Of a stretch of DNA of 36,130 nucleotides, positions 14,791 to 23,821 are shown in pieces. A model generated the notes under the pieces. It was not told the origin of the DNA. It saw nothing but the letters and a program-made list of their open reading frames with translations, and did no database searches. Within the stretch, counting starts at the first letter, position 1. Every line of letters begins with the position of its first letter. Origin of the DNA: an uncultured Ruminococcus sp. (GTDB taxonomy: Bacteria > Bacillota > Clostridia > Oscillospirales > Ruminococcaceae); NCBI GenBank assembly GCA_902464115.1, contig CABQIF010000003.1:1-36130 (forward strand), written 5' to 3'. The position numbers and the translations under genes were made by a program.

Positions 14791-17208
14791 ATGGGATTTT
14801 TGATGAAGAAAACAGGAATTGCCCTGCTCAGTGCAGCGGTTCTTGCCATCACCAGTGCAGCTTCTGCCTCCTCCGGCTTGTTCGGAACTGCGGAAGCTGC
14901 GGACACCACAAACTCCACTTACAACTACGGCGAAGCCTTACAGAAGTCGATGTTTTTCTATGAGGTACAGCAATGCGGCGAGCTGCCAGACTGGAACGAA
15001 GTCAGCTGGCGAGATGACTGCATGGTCAACGACTATATTCCGGGTGGCTGGTTCGATGCCGGCGATCACCTGAAATTTACACTGACCAACGCTTATGCTG
15101 CAACCATGTTGGGTTGGGGCTTGCTGGAATATCAGGACGGTGTCAAGGAAATCGGCGAACTGACTGAATATAAGAACAACCTTGCCTGGGCATTGGATTA
15201 CGTTGCAAGCTGTGATTTGGGCGATGAAATCGTTTACATGATTGGCGATGGTGCATTCGACCATGTATGGTGGGGTTCTGCAGAAGTTTATATGCGGAAG
15301 TTCAAGCTGATGAAGGGCGAAACCGAACGGCCGTATTACACTTGCAACGATAGCTGCATTGAAGGACAGATGGCAGCCGCTCTTGCTGTTGGTTATCTCT
15401 GCTTCAAGGATTCCGACCCAGACCGTGCAGACAATTATCTGGCACACGCAAAGGCTTGCTTTGAACGGGCTGACAAGAATCGTTCCATCGGCGATGATGT
15501 CAAAGAACATGATTATTATAAACCGAGCACATTCTATGACGACCTGTTCTTTGCTGCGAACTGGCTGTATCGGGCAACCGGTGAACAATCCTACTTGGAT
15601 TTGTGCAAGACCGATTACATCCCGAATCTGGGCAAGGAAGAACAGTCCTCTGAACTGAAATACACTTGGGGGCACTGCTGGGACGACACCATGCAGGGCG
15701 GTATTTTGCTGTACGCAATGAATACTGGTGACAGCCAGTGGAAAGAACAGTTCCGGAAACATCTGGAATACTGGACAACGGGTTACGGTGGCAAGCAAAT
15801 TGCACACACACCGGACGGTCTGGCATGGCTGTTCCAGTGGGGTTCTATGCGTCACGCAACCACTACTGCATTCCTGGCATATGTTGCAGCAGACAAACTG
15901 TTTGCAGACGATGCAGCCGCTGCAACAAAATACACCGATTTTGCAGATTCTACCATGAATTATGCATTCGGCGACAATGACCTTGATATGAGCTATGTTA
16001 TCGGCATGGGCGACAAATATCCACAGGCATGGCACCACAGAACATCTTCCGGTGCATGGAACGACAAGTGGAGCAACATCGGACAGACGGAAGGCGAAGA
16101 TGCAAAGCCGCATGCACACACCCTGTACGGTGCATTGGTGGGCGGCCCAGACCAGACTGGTAAATACTCCGATAAAATCGGCGATTATCAGTATACCGAA
16201 GTTGCCATCGACTACAACGCCGGCTATACCGCTGCACTCTGTGCCATGGTACAGAAATACGGCGGCAGCAGTGATCCGGATTTCCCACCGACTGAAACTC
16301 CGAAGTGGACAGAATTCTTCATGCGGGCATCCATCAACCAGGCTGCTGGCAGCTATACCGAAATCAAAGCTTTTGCCATGAACCATTCCGCATGGCCGGC
16401 AAGAGTGATTCAGAACCTCTCCTATAACTACTATTTTGACATCTCCGAACTGGTTGACGCTGGTTATTCCATTGATGATGTTTCTGTAAGAATCGGCTAC
16501 GACCAGCATGCTTCTGATGAAGGGAAGATGACCATTTCCGACCCGATTCACTATAAGGACAACATCTATTATGTCAAGCTTTCGTTCGCAGATGGCAGCG
16601 TTGTCATGCCGACCGGACAATCCGAACACCGCTCCGAATGCCAGTTCCGGATTTCTATTCCGGACAACATTCAGGGTGTTTGGGATACTTCCAACGACTA
16701 TTCGTTCCAGGGTCTGGAACAGGGCGGCGAAAATGCCATGGTAGATACCCCGTACATGACCATGTATGATGGGGATACCCTGATTTGGGGCACAGAACCA
16801 GACGGCACAACACCGGACGACAATCCGGTTACAACGACCACCACAACAACGACTACAACCACGACTACGACGACCACCACAACAGTTACTACCACTGCTG
16901 AAACCACAGAAGAAACAACCGCAGAAACCACTGCTCCAATCACCACAACAGGATCTGCAACCACAAGCACTTCTAATTCACAACCAGACCTGACCATCTC
17001 CTATGGAGATGTCAACACAGACGGCATGGTAGACTTGATTGATGCCATCTATTTGAACAAGTATCTGGCTGGCTTTGTCACACTGACTGACGTTCAGATG
17101 AAAAACGCAAATGTTTATTTGGACGAAAATGTCAATGATGATGATACCACTTCTCTGATGGAATTCATCCTCAGTGTCATTGCTGACCTGCCAGTTCAAC
17201 CAGAATAA
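14791..17208 (+). CDS. GH9 endoglucanase with CBM3c-like module and dockerin
   Basis: A secreted cellulosomal cellulase of 805 residues. A signal peptide (about 1-38, ending near AEAA) is followed by a GH9 catalytic domain (about 43-491). Its signatures are PGGWFDAGD with the catalytic Asp pair D89/D92, WHHRTSSG, and EVAIDYNAG with general acid E470. Then come a CBM3c-like module (about 505-668), which in this architecture usually feeds cellulose chains to the catalytic site, a Thr-rich linker (about 678-730) and a C-terminal dockerin (about 735-800). The first dockerin loop DVNTDGMVDLID is canonical; the second (NVYLDENVNDDD) has lost the glycine and has Asn and Tyr at positions 1 and 3. The ATG at 14791 has AAGGA five bases upstream; ATGs at 14767 and 14803 are alternatives. 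It is monocistronic. Confidence 0.93.
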   Translation: MGFLMKKTGIALLSAAVLAITSAASASSGLFGTAEAADTTNSTYNYGEALQKSMFFYEVQQCGELPDWNEVSWRDDCMVNDYIPGGWFDAGDHLKFTLTNAYAATMLGWGLLEYQDGVKEIGELTEYKNNLAWALDYVASCDLGDEIVYMIGDGAFDHVWWGSAEVYMRKFKLMKGETERPYYTCNDSCIEGQMAAALAVGYLCFKDSDPDRADNYLAHAKACFERADKNRSIGDDVKEHDYYKPSTFYDDLFFAANWLYRATGEQSYLDLCKTDYIPNLGKEEQSSELKYTWGHCWDDTMQGGILLYAMNTGDSQWKEQFRKHLEYWTTGYGGKQIAHTPDGLAWLFQWGSMRHATTTAFLAYVAADKLFADDAAAATKYTDFADSTMNYAFGDNDLDMSYVIGMGDKYPQAWHHRTSSGAWNDKWSNIGQTEGEDAKPHAHTLYGALVGGPDQTGKYSDKIGDYQYTEVAIDYNAGYTAALCAMVQKYGGSSDPDFPPTETPKWTEFFMRASINQAAGSYTEIKAFAMNHSAWPARVIQNLSYNYYFDISELVDAGYSIDDVSVRIGYDQHASDEGKMTISDPIHYKDNIYYVKLSFADGSVVMPTGQSEHRSECQFRISIPDNIQGVWDTSNDYSFQGLEQGGENAMVDTPYMTMYDGDTLIWGTEPDGTTPDDNPVTTTTTTTTTTTTTTTTTTVTTTAETTEETTAETTAPITTTGSATTSTSNSQPDLTISYGDVNTDGMVDLIDAIYLNKYLAGFVTLTDVQMKNANVYLDENVNDDDTTSLMEFILSVIADLPVQPE

Positions 17209-17236
17209 TCGAACATTCTTTTAAAAAAACACATTT

Positions 17237-17283
17237 ATCCGCTGCTCGAAGATTTCAACAAACTTCCGGCAGCGGATTTTTTT
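17237..17283 (+). terminator. Terminator after the GH9 gene
   Basis: ATCCGCTGC (17237-17245) and GCAGCGGAT (17269-17277) form a 9-base stem followed by a T7 tract ending at 17283. Confidence 0.85.
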
Positions 17284-17327
17284 ACAAAAAGGAAACCATC
17301 CTTTTTCTCGAAATTTCCAAAATTCTA

Positions 17328-17356
17328 TTGACGAAACTACAAAAAAGTAGTACAAT
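17328..17356 (+). promoter_or_regulatory. Promoter of the PduL-type gene
   Basis: TTGACG (17328-17333) and TACAAT (17351-17356), spacing 17. Transcription would start near 17363. Confidence 0.8.
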
Positions 17357-17391
17357 GATAGGGAACAATCAAATCATTGGAGGTTTTTCCC

Positions 17392-17973
17392 ATGGCAAAG
17401 AAATTTATTGTAGAAACATCTGCAAGACACGTTCATCTGACTGCTGAAGCATTTGCAACCCTGTTCGGGGAAGGCAAGGAACTGACAGTGAAGAAAATGC
17501 TCTCTCAGCCGGGACAGTTCGCAAGTGAAGAACGGGTTACCATCGTAGGCCCGAAGAAGTCCCTGCCGAACGTTTCCATTCTCGGCCCATTCCGGAAGGC
17601 AAATCAGGTAGAACTTTCTGCAACTGATGCTCGTTCCATCGGCATTGTTGCTCCGATTCGGGAATCTGGCGATGTTGCTGGTTCTGGTGCATGTAAGATC
17701 GTTGGCCCAGCAGGCGAAATCGAAATTTCTGAAGGCGTTATCGTTGCAAAACGTCACATCCACCTGACTCCGGCAGACGCTGAAGAAATGGGCGTAAAGG
17801 ATAAGGATGTTGTATGGGTTCGTCTGGATACAGACGGCAGAAAGGCAATCCTTGGCGATGTTGTTTGCCGTGTTTCTGATTCTTATGCACTGGCAATGCA
17901 CATTGATACTGATGAATCCAATGCAGTATCTGCTCCGAGAGAACTGTACGGCGAAATCGTAACCGTAGACTAA
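17392..17973 (+). CDS. pduL: PduL-type phosphate acyltransferase
   Basis: A 193-residue phosphotransacylase of the PduL family, which interconverts acyl-CoA and acyl phosphate and is unrelated to Pta. Two PduL repeats are visible, with metal-binding histidine motifs RHVHLT (near residue 13) and RHIHLTP (near 124) and the LGPFRKANQVELS stretch. There is no N-terminal microcompartment-targeting extension and no shell or diol dehydratase genes nearby. The likely role is therefore general: acetyl phosphate formation for acetate and ATP in fermentation, with propionyl-CoA as an alternative. The start is the ATG behind GGAGG; the frame is open 15 bases further, but that TTG forms part of the ribosome site. 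It has its own promoter and terminator. Confidence 0.9.
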   Translation: MAKKFIVETSARHVHLTAEAFATLFGEGKELTVKKMLSQPGQFASEERVTIVGPKKSLPNVSILGPFRKANQVELSATDARSIGIVAPIRESGDVAGSGACKIVGPAGEIEISEGVIVAKRHIHLTPADAEEMGVKDKDVVWVRLDTDGRKAILGDVVCRVSDSYALAMHIDTDESNAVSAPRELYGEIVTVD

Positions 17974-17996
17974 GTACATAATAACATTTTGTACAG

Positions 17997-18046
17997 AAAA
18001 AGCCCCGTATCCTGCGGATATTTCCCAACGGATACGGGGATTTTTT
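17997..18046. terminator. Bidirectional terminator between pduL and the L,D-transpeptidase gene
   Basis: CCCCGTATCC (18003-18012) and GGATACGGGG (18030-18039) form a perfect 10-base stem, flanked by an A-tract on the left and T6 on the right. It serves both convergent genes. Confidence 0.88.
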
Positions 18047-18060
18047 GTTATGTGTATGTA

Positions 18061-18939
18061 TCAGGATGTCAAAATCAACGGTAAATCTTCTTGCTTTAAC
18101 CAGTGCAAAATATCCCACATCTGTGAATCAGGAACGGCAATACATCCGGCGGTACTGGATGCCCCTGCGGTGCAGTGCAGGAAAATGGCAGAGCCTGCTC
18201 CCGGAACAACTGGGTCACAGTTATAATTCACCACCACGGCATAATGATAGCTACTTGCATAATCAATCAAATGTTCAGCACTGTTCCAATTGATTTCCGT
18301 TGTTTCCTGCCACTGATTATAAACCGGAGAAGCAGGGTCATCCACCCAATAACAATTCTCGTTTAACTGCCGATATGGGATGGATAAATCTGTAAGTGGG
18401 TCTGTTCCAAAGGCAAACCCCAACGAAAACAGCCCTTTCGGCGTGCAAGAGATCCCCTCCCGACTGTTCGCAGAAACGCCATTTGTTCCCACACAGCCGT
18501 TGGATACAAAATCCATCTGCCAGCCCTGTTCTCCTGCTGAAAATCCATAGACAACCGCAGAGCAACCGCTCGAAACCACAGCAATCAGCTGTTTGCTATC
18601 CCCCAAATCAGAAAGTGGATAACCATTGTTTTCCAAAATGGTTGCCAACTCTGCACAAACTGGAGTAGTAGTGACTGTTTCCATGGTGGTTGAAACAGTC
18701 GTTGCAGTGGTTGTGGTTGTCACGCTTGTTGAAGCGGTTGTCGTTTGCGTTTCCATCTCCAACTCCGTTGTAGTGGAATCTGTTGACACGACGGAAACCG
18801 CTGTGGAATGCTGCGATTCTTGTACCGATTTCTGGTGCAGCAGAACGCCAAAACATCCAATTCCAATCAGCATCAGCCCGATGACAATGCTCAAAAGAAT
18901 CAAAATTCGTTTTTGTTCCGGTGTATTGGGATGTATCAC
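18061..18939 (-). CDS. L,D-transpeptidase (YkuD domain) with membrane anchor
   Basis: A 292-residue membrane-anchored cell-wall enzyme. A short cytoplasmic start is followed by one membrane segment (about 11-34), a Ser/Thr-rich stalk (about 45-95) and a C-terminal YkuD-type domain. The active-site region reads FLHCTAGASSTAGCIAVP, with the conserved His and the catalytic Cys spaced as in YkuD enzymes. L,D-transpeptidases make 3-3 peptidoglycan cross-links or attach proteins to the wall. The best start is GTG at 18939, eight bases after GGGGAG; upstream in-frame codons run into the promoter at 18964-18992. The gene is monocistronic and divergent from the ABC-F gene. The Thr-rich stalk resembles linkers of the cellulosomal proteins here, but there is no dockerin or cohesin. 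Confidence 0.85.
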   Translation of the reverse strand: MIHPNTPEQKRILILLSIVIGLMLIGIGCFGVLLHQKSVQESQHSTAVSVVSTDSTTTELEMETQTTTASTSVTTTTTATTVSTTMETVTTTPVCAELATILENNGYPLSDLGDSKQLIAVVSSGCSAVVYGFSAGEQGWQMDFVSNGCVGTNGVSANSREGISCTPKGLFSLGFAFGTDPLTDLSIPYRQLNENCYWVDDPASPVYNQWQETTEINWNSAEHLIDYASSYHYAVVVNYNCDPVVPGAGSAIFLHCTAGASSTAGCIAVPDSQMWDILHWLKQEDLPLILTS

Positions 18940-18963
18940 AAAATCATCTCCCCTTTTTCTGTT

Positions 18964-18992
18964 AGCATAACACAAAGAAAAAAATCTGTCAA
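18964..18992 (-). promoter_or_regulatory. Promoter of the L,D-transpeptidase gene
   Basis: On the minus strand, TTGACA (18992-18987) and TATGCT (18969-18964) with 17-base spacing. The start would be near 18957, leaving a leader of under 20 bases. Confidence 0.8.
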
Positions 18993-19027
18993 GCAGGCTG
19001 CATTTGTCGAAAAAATCGCCGCTTTGC

Positions 19028-19056
19028 TTGCATTTCCCCCGCAGATATGCTATACT
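19028..19056 (+). promoter_or_regulatory. Promoter of the ABC-F / symporter unit
   Basis: TTGCAT (19028-19033) and TATACT (19051-19056), spacing 17; it also has TGC before the -10. Start expected near 19063. It is back to back with the L,D-transpeptidase promoter, with 35 bases between the two -35 boxes. Confidence 0.8.
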
Positions 19057-19091
19057 AATCATATTGATTTCGTATTTTGAAAGGAGTATTC

Positions 19092-20693
19092 ATGATTACT
19101 GTATCCAACGTCAGCCTCCAATTCGGCGGCGACACCCTCTTTAAGAACGTCAACCTGCAATTCAATGCCGGAAACTGCTATGGGGTTATCGGTGCAAACG
19201 GTGCCGGAAAATCCACGTTCCTGAAAATTCTGTGCGGTGTTTTACCGCCCACAACCGGAGAAGTTACCATCCCGAAAGAACTCCGGATGAGCGTTTTGAA
19301 GCAAGACCACTTCGCCTATGATGCCTACACCGTTCTTGACACGGTGATTATGGGCAATGAACGGCTCTATGCCATCATGCAGGAAAAAGATGCCCTGTAT
19401 GCAAAGCCGGACTTCTCCGAAGAGGACGGCAACCATGCGGCAGAACTCGAAGCCGAATTTGCAGAACTGAACGGCTGGGAAGCGGAATCGGATGTTTCCA
19501 AGCTACTACAAGGACTGGGACTTTCCGAAGATCTGCTGTACCAGACCATGGGCGACCTCTCCGGTAACGAAAAAGTGAAAATCCTGCTCGCACAGGCACT
19601 GTTCGGCAATCCGGACATCATTCTCATGGACGAACCGACCAACCATCTGGATATTGATGCCATTACGTGGCTGGAAGACTTCCTTTCTGAATATTTCGGA
19701 ACGGTCATTGTGGTTTCCCATGACCGCCATTTTTTGAATAACGTCTGCACCCACATTGTTGACATCGACTATACGCAAATTAAAATGTATGTCGGCAACT
19801 ATGAATTTTGGTATGAGTCCAGTCAGATGATGCAACGGATGATTCGCCAGCAGAACAAAAAGACCGAAGAAAAGATCAAGGAACTCAAAACCTTTATTGA
19901 GCGGTTCTCTGCCAACAAATCCAAATCCCGTCAGGCAACCTCCCGCCGGAAATTGCTGGACAACCTCACGGTGGAACAGCTGCCAGCCTCCAGCCGCCGC
20001 TATCCGTTTATTGGATTCGACATGGATCGAGAACTGGGAAAAGAAGTGTTACAAGTCAACGGCATTTCTAAAACTGTAGACGGCGTGAAGTTGCTGAACA
20101 ATGTTAGCTTTACCCTGAGCCGTACGGACAAAGTTGCCTTCATCGGCGAAAGTGAACAGGCAATCACCATGCTGTTCAAAATCCTGATGGAAGAAGAACA
20201 GCCAGACGAGGGAACATTCAAGTGGGGCGTTTCCACTTCGACTTCCTACTTCCCTGTGGATAACTCTGTTTATTTCAACGACTGTGACCTTTCCATTCTG
20301 GATTGGATTCGACAGTATTCCAAAACAGATGAAACCGAAACCTATCTCCGAGGCTTCCTCGGCAGAATGCTGTTCTCCGGCGATGATATTTATAAGCCGG
20401 TCAAGGTCTTGTCCGGTGGAGAAAAAGTCCGCTGCATGTTCTCTCGAATGATGCTGTATCATTCCAACGTGTTGCTGTTAGACCGCCCGACCAACCATCT
20501 GGACTTGGAAAGCATTACGGCTGTAAACAACGGCTTGACCGCATTCAAGGGCGTTGTCATTCTGTCCTCACACGACCACGAAATTTTGCAGACGGTTGCA
20601 AACCGCATCATTGAGATCACACCGGACGGCTGTCTGGACAGACAAGGCACTTATGAAGAATTTCTGGACTGGAAAAAGGAAAATCAGAAATAA
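19092..20693 (+). CDS. ABC-F family ATPase (YkpA/YbiT type) with degenerate second site
   Basis: A 533-residue protein with two ATP-binding cassettes and no membrane segments, of the ABC-F family that acts on ribosomes. Cassette 1 is intact: GANGAGKST (about 34-42), signature LSGNEKVK and Walker B with LMDEPTNHLD. A charged linker with RQATSRRKLLD lies between the cassettes, as in YbiT/YkpA. Cassette 2 keeps the signature LSGGEK (440-445) but has GESEQAITM (352-360) in place of a P-loop, without the invariant Lys, and LLLDRPTNHLD with Arg465 where the catalytic Glu should be. Site 2 should not hydrolyse ATP normally. The ATG lies behind GAAAGGAG. A role in translation is likely; antibiotic resistance is not implied by sequence. 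The symporter gene follows after 49 bases without a terminator. Confidence 0.9.
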   Translation: MITVSNVSLQFGGDTLFKNVNLQFNAGNCYGVIGANGAGKSTFLKILCGVLPPTTGEVTIPKELRMSVLKQDHFAYDAYTVLDTVIMGNERLYAIMQEKDALYAKPDFSEEDGNHAAELEAEFAELNGWEAESDVSKLLQGLGLSEDLLYQTMGDLSGNEKVKILLAQALFGNPDIILMDEPTNHLDIDAITWLEDFLSEYFGTVIVVSHDRHFLNNVCTHIVDIDYTQIKMYVGNYEFWYESSQMMQRMIRQQNKKTEEKIKELKTFIERFSANKSKSRQATSRRKLLDNLTVEQLPASSRRYPFIGFDMDRELGKEVLQVNGISKTVDGVKLLNNVSFTLSRTDKVAFIGESEQAITMLFKILMEEEQPDEGTFKWGVSTSTSYFPVDNSVYFNDCDLSILDWIRQYSKTDETETYLRGFLGRMLFSGDDIYKPVKVLSGGEKVRCMFSRMMLYHSNVLLLDRPTNHLDLESITAVNNGLTAFKGVVILSSHDHEILQTVANRIIEITPDGCLDRQGTYEEFLDWKKENQK

Positions 20694-20742
20694 GCCTGCC
20701 CCACCCCATCATCAACCGGAAAAATAAAGGAGTATCAAATTC

Positions 20743-22299
20743 ATGAAATCCAACCTCATCTGTATGTTGATTACCATCATTGCATACTTGATTTTAATGA
20801 TTGTAGTCGGCATTCTCGCATCCAAAAAAAATAAAGATACCAGCGACTTCTACCTAGGCGGTAGAAAGCTAGGGCCAATCGTCACCGCCATGAGTGCGGA
20901 AGCCTCTGACATGAGCAGCTATTTGCTGATGGGCTTGCCGGGACTGGCACTGTTGACTGGCTTTGCCGATGTCGGCTGGACAGTCATTGGTCTGGCAATC
21001 GGCACCTATCTCAACTGGCTGTTGGTCGCAAAACGGCTGCGGATCTATTCCCAGCACAACGGTTCTATTACAATCCCTGACTTTTTCTCGAACCGCTATC
21101 ACGACAATAAACATTTCCTGATGGGCATTTCCGCCATCATTATTTTGGTTTTCTTCGTGCCATATACCGCATCTGGTTTTTCCGCCTGTGGGAAGCTGTT
21201 CCAGACGCTGTTCGGGATGAACTACCACGCTGCGATGATTTTAAGTGCAATTATCATCATCGCCTATACCAGTATCGGCGGATTCTTGGCTGCCAGCACA
21301 ACCGACCTGCTCCAGAGCATTATTATGACTGTTGCACTGGTCATGGTGGTTGTCTTTGGAATCGTGAAGGCTGGCGGTATTGACGTTGTCATGGAAAATG
21401 CAAAGGCTCTGCCGGGTTATCTTTCCTTCAACCACACCTATGACATCACAACCAATTCTGCAAAGCCATACAGCATTCTGACCATCTGCTCTACCTTGGC
21501 TTGGGGACTTGGCTATTTCGGAATGCCGCATATTCTGCTGCGATTCATGGCAATTGAGGACAGCAGAAAAATCAAGACTTCCCGTAGAATTGCCTCGATC
21601 TGGGTTGTCATCTCCATGGGCATTGCCATTCTGATTGGTTTCATCGGAAAGACCTTGATGACCAACGGCACAATTTCCGTACTGGGCGACAATCCGGGCA
21701 ATTTCAGTGCAGAGTCTGAAACCGTTATCATGAAGATTGCAACGCTGATTAGTGAACATGGCGTTCTGGCAGCATTGTTTGCTGGTCTGATTTTTGCCGG
21801 AATTCTTGCCTGCACGATGTCTACTTCAGACTCTCAGCTGCTGGCAGCATCCTCCAGTATGTCGGAAAACCTGCTGCAAGGCGTGTTCGGCATTAAGCTT
21901 TCGGAAAAGGCTGCCATGCTGGCAGCTCGTGCTGTTCTGCTGATTATCGCTGTGATTTCCATCGGTATTGCATGGAATCCGGACAGCTCTGTTTTCCATA
22001 TCGTATCCTTTGCATGGGCTGGATTTGGTGCAACCTTTGGACCTGTTATGCTGTGTGCTCTGTTCTGGAAGCGTTCCAACAAGTGGGGGGCTTTGGCTGG
22101 ACTGGTTGCCGGCGGTGTCATGGTATTTGTATGGAAGTTCCTCGTTCGTCCGCTGGGCGGAGCATGGGATTTATACGAACTGCTGCCAGCCTTTATTGTG
22201 GCTTTAGCTGCCATTGTTGTGGTTTCGCTGCTGACAAAAGCACCGGATACCGAACAGGTAGCAGAATTTGAAGCCGTTCAGGCAGAATGCAAACGATAA
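20743..22299 (+). CDS. putP: Sodium/proline symporter family protein
   Basis: A 518-residue integral membrane transporter of the sodium:solute symporter family, closest in appearance to PutP. About 13 hydrophobic segments can be counted, starting with LICMLITIIAYLILMIVVG. Family motifs include FYLGGRKLGPIVTAMSAEASDMSSYLLMGLPG (given as an overall region, residues 36-67), ASGFSACGKLFQ and SDSQLLAASSS. It would import proline or a related amino acid with Na+. AAGGAG lies about 11 bases before the ATG. No terminator separates it from the ABC-F gene, so co-transcription is likely. No proline dehydrogenase gene is nearby, so osmotic or nutritional uptake cannot be told apart. Confidence 0.9.
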   Translation: MKSNLICMLITIIAYLILMIVVGILASKKNKDTSDFYLGGRKLGPIVTAMSAEASDMSSYLLMGLPGLALLTGFADVGWTVIGLAIGTYLNWLLVAKRLRIYSQHNGSITIPDFFSNRYHDNKHFLMGISAIIILVFFVPYTASGFSACGKLFQTLFGMNYHAAMILSAIIIIAYTSIGGFLAASTTDLLQSIIMTVALVMVVVFGIVKAGGIDVVMENAKALPGYLSFNHTYDITTNSAKPYSILTICSTLAWGLGYFGMPHILLRFMAIEDSRKIKTSRRIASIWVVISMGIAILIGFIGKTLMTNGTISVLGDNPGNFSAESETVIMKIATLISEHGVLAALFAGLIFAGILACTMSTSDSQLLAASSSMSENLLQGVFGIKLSEKAAMLAARAVLLIIAVISIGIAWNPDSSVFHIVSFAWAGFGATFGPVMLCALFWKRSNKWGALAGLVAGGVMVFVWKFLVRPLGGAWDLYELLPAFIVALAAIVVVSLLTKAPDTEQVAEFEAVQAECKR

Positions 22300-22329
22300 A
22301 AGCAATCATTCCATCATTCTAAAACACAA

Positions 22330-22376
22330 AACACCGCTGCGGAGGTTGCAATATCATCCGCAGCGGTGTTATTTTT
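22330..22376. terminator. Bidirectional terminator between putP and the aminotransferase gene
   Basis: AACACCGCTGCGGA (22330-22343) and TCCGCAGCGGTGTT (22357-22370) form a perfect 14-base stem, followed by ATTTTT. The convergent aminotransferase gene ends 19 bases beyond. Confidence 0.88.
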
Positions 22377-22394
22377 ATCGTTTTTCTGTTTTAA

Positions 22395-23669
22395 TTAGTC
22401 AGCCAGCAACTGTTCTGCTGCTGCCAGCTTTGCACTGCATACAAAGACATCCATTGCCTTTTGCAGTTCTTCTTCGGTCGGGAATGTCGGAGAAATCCGG
22501 ATGTTTTCATCTTCTGGGTCTACGCCATATGGGAACGATGCCCCTGCACCCGTCAGAACCACGCCAGCATCCTTACAAAGCTGTACAATCCGCTTTGCAC
22601 AACCCTTCTGATTGAAGGAGATGAAGTAACCGCCCTTTGGATTCGACCAAGTTGCAATGCCCAAATCACCCAGTTCCTTTTCCAGTGTGTTGACAACAAT
22701 TGCAAACTTCGGAGCAATCAATGCCTTGTGCTTCTTCATGTGTTCCAGCAGGTTTTCAAACTTGCCGTCAAAGAACCGCAGATGCCGCAGCTGGTTCATC
22801 TTATCAAAACCGATTGTTGCAAAGCCCAAGGACTTCTTCAGGCTTGCCAAGTTTCTTTCGCTGGCTGCCATCACTGCAATTCCGCTGCCCGGGAAAGTGA
22901 TTTTAGAAGTGGATGCGAACATATAGCAAATATCTTCGTTGCCAACCTTCTTTGCTTCTTCCAGCAGGTTTGCCTGTACCGGCGGATTGTCAACCAGATG
23001 GTGCACACAGTATGCATTATCCCAGAAAATCCGGAAATCTGCTGCCTTCGGCTTCAGTGCTGCAAACCGCTTTACCACTTCATCGCTATAAACGACCCCA
23101 CCCGGATTGGAGTACATCGGCACGCACCAGATACCCTTGATGCTGTCGTCTTCTGCAACCAGCTTTTCTACGATGTCCATATCCGGGCCATCTTCGTTCA
23201 TCGGCACATTGATGAGTTCCATGCCAAAGAACTGGGTTACTGCAAAATGGCGGTCATATCCCGGAACCGGACACAGGAACTTCACATGATCCAGTTTGCC
23301 CCACGGTGTGCCGCCCAAAACGCCGTTGGTCATTGCAACAGACATTACCCAGTACATAATGTTCAGGCTGGAGTTTCCGTATACAATAATTTCTTCTGGT
23401 TTTACGCCCAGCATCGGTGCAAAGAATGCCTTTGTTTCCGGCAGTCCATCCAGAACCCCGTAGTTCCGGCAGTCCAGACCGTTTTCAGCCCGATAATCGC
23501 CCTTCTTCAGGCAATCCATCATATCCATGCTCAGTTCCAACTGTGCTGGTGCTGGTTTCCCTCTGGACATATCGAGTTTCAGATTTTCTGCCTGAAACTG
23601 CTTGTATGCCTGCTGACATTCTGCCTGAAATGCCTCCAACTCTGCACGACTTTTTTCCTGTAATCTCAT
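22395..23669 (-). CDS. PLP-dependent aspartate aminotransferase (class Ic type)
   Basis: A 424-residue fold-type I aminotransferase of the group often listed as Aminotran_MocR-like aspartate aminotransferases, described in Corynebacterium and Clostridia. Family marks are LDMSRGKPAP near residue 33, NYGVLDGLPE, WCVPMYSNPGGVVYS, FWDNAYCVHHL and the PLP lysine in STSKITFPGSG. There is no DNA-binding domain. It likely interconverts aspartate and oxaloacetate with glutamate. The ATG has only a weak ribosome site (GACGGGAA); a stronger AAAGGAG lies 34 bases upstream without an in-frame start. The promoter at 23766-23794 gives a leader of about 90 bases. It is monocistronic, ended by the shared terminator at 22330-22376. 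Confidence 0.9.
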   Translation of the reverse strand: MRLQEKSRAELEAFQAECQQAYKQFQAENLKLDMSRGKPAPAQLELSMDMMDCLKKGDYRAENGLDCRNYGVLDGLPETKAFFAPMLGVKPEEIIVYGNSSLNIMYWVMSVAMTNGVLGGTPWGKLDHVKFLCPVPGYDRHFAVTQFFGMELINVPMNEDGPDMDIVEKLVAEDDSIKGIWCVPMYSNPGGVVYSDEVVKRFAALKPKAADFRIFWDNAYCVHHLVDNPPVQANLLEEAKKVGNEDICYMFASTSKITFPGSGIAVMAASERNLASLKKSLGFATIGFDKMNQLRHLRFFDGKFENLLEHMKKHKALIAPKFAIVVNTLEKELGDLGIATWSNPKGGYFISFNQKGCAKRIVQLCKDAGVVLTGAGASFPYGVDPEDENIRISPTFPTEEELQKAMDVFVCSAKLAAAEQLLAD

Positions 23670-23765
23670 TGTTTGCGTGTGAATTCCCGTCCGGAAATTC
23701 TACTCCTTTCTGCAATCTTCCATGTGCACGGTTTTTGTCGAACCCTGCAAATTTGCTACGGTCTT

Positions 23766-23794
23766 ATTATAACATATCTTTCCCTCGCTTGCAA
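23766..23794 (-). promoter_or_regulatory. Promoter of the aminotransferase gene
   Basis: On the minus strand, TTGCAA (23794-23789) and TATAAT (23771-23766) with 17-base spacing. Confidence 0.8.
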
Positions 23795-23821
23795 GTGTTC
23801 GTGTAGAAAAAACAAAAATTT

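Noticed and set aside
17392..17973. Microcompartment (pdu/eut) locus
   Set aside because: Only the PduL enzyme is present; no shell protein or signature dehydratase gene flanks it.
19092..20693. Calling the ABC-F protein an antibiotic resistance determinant
   Set aside because: The layout is of the YkpA/YbiT housekeeping type, without the long interdomain arm of Vga/Msr/Lsa-type resistance proteins.
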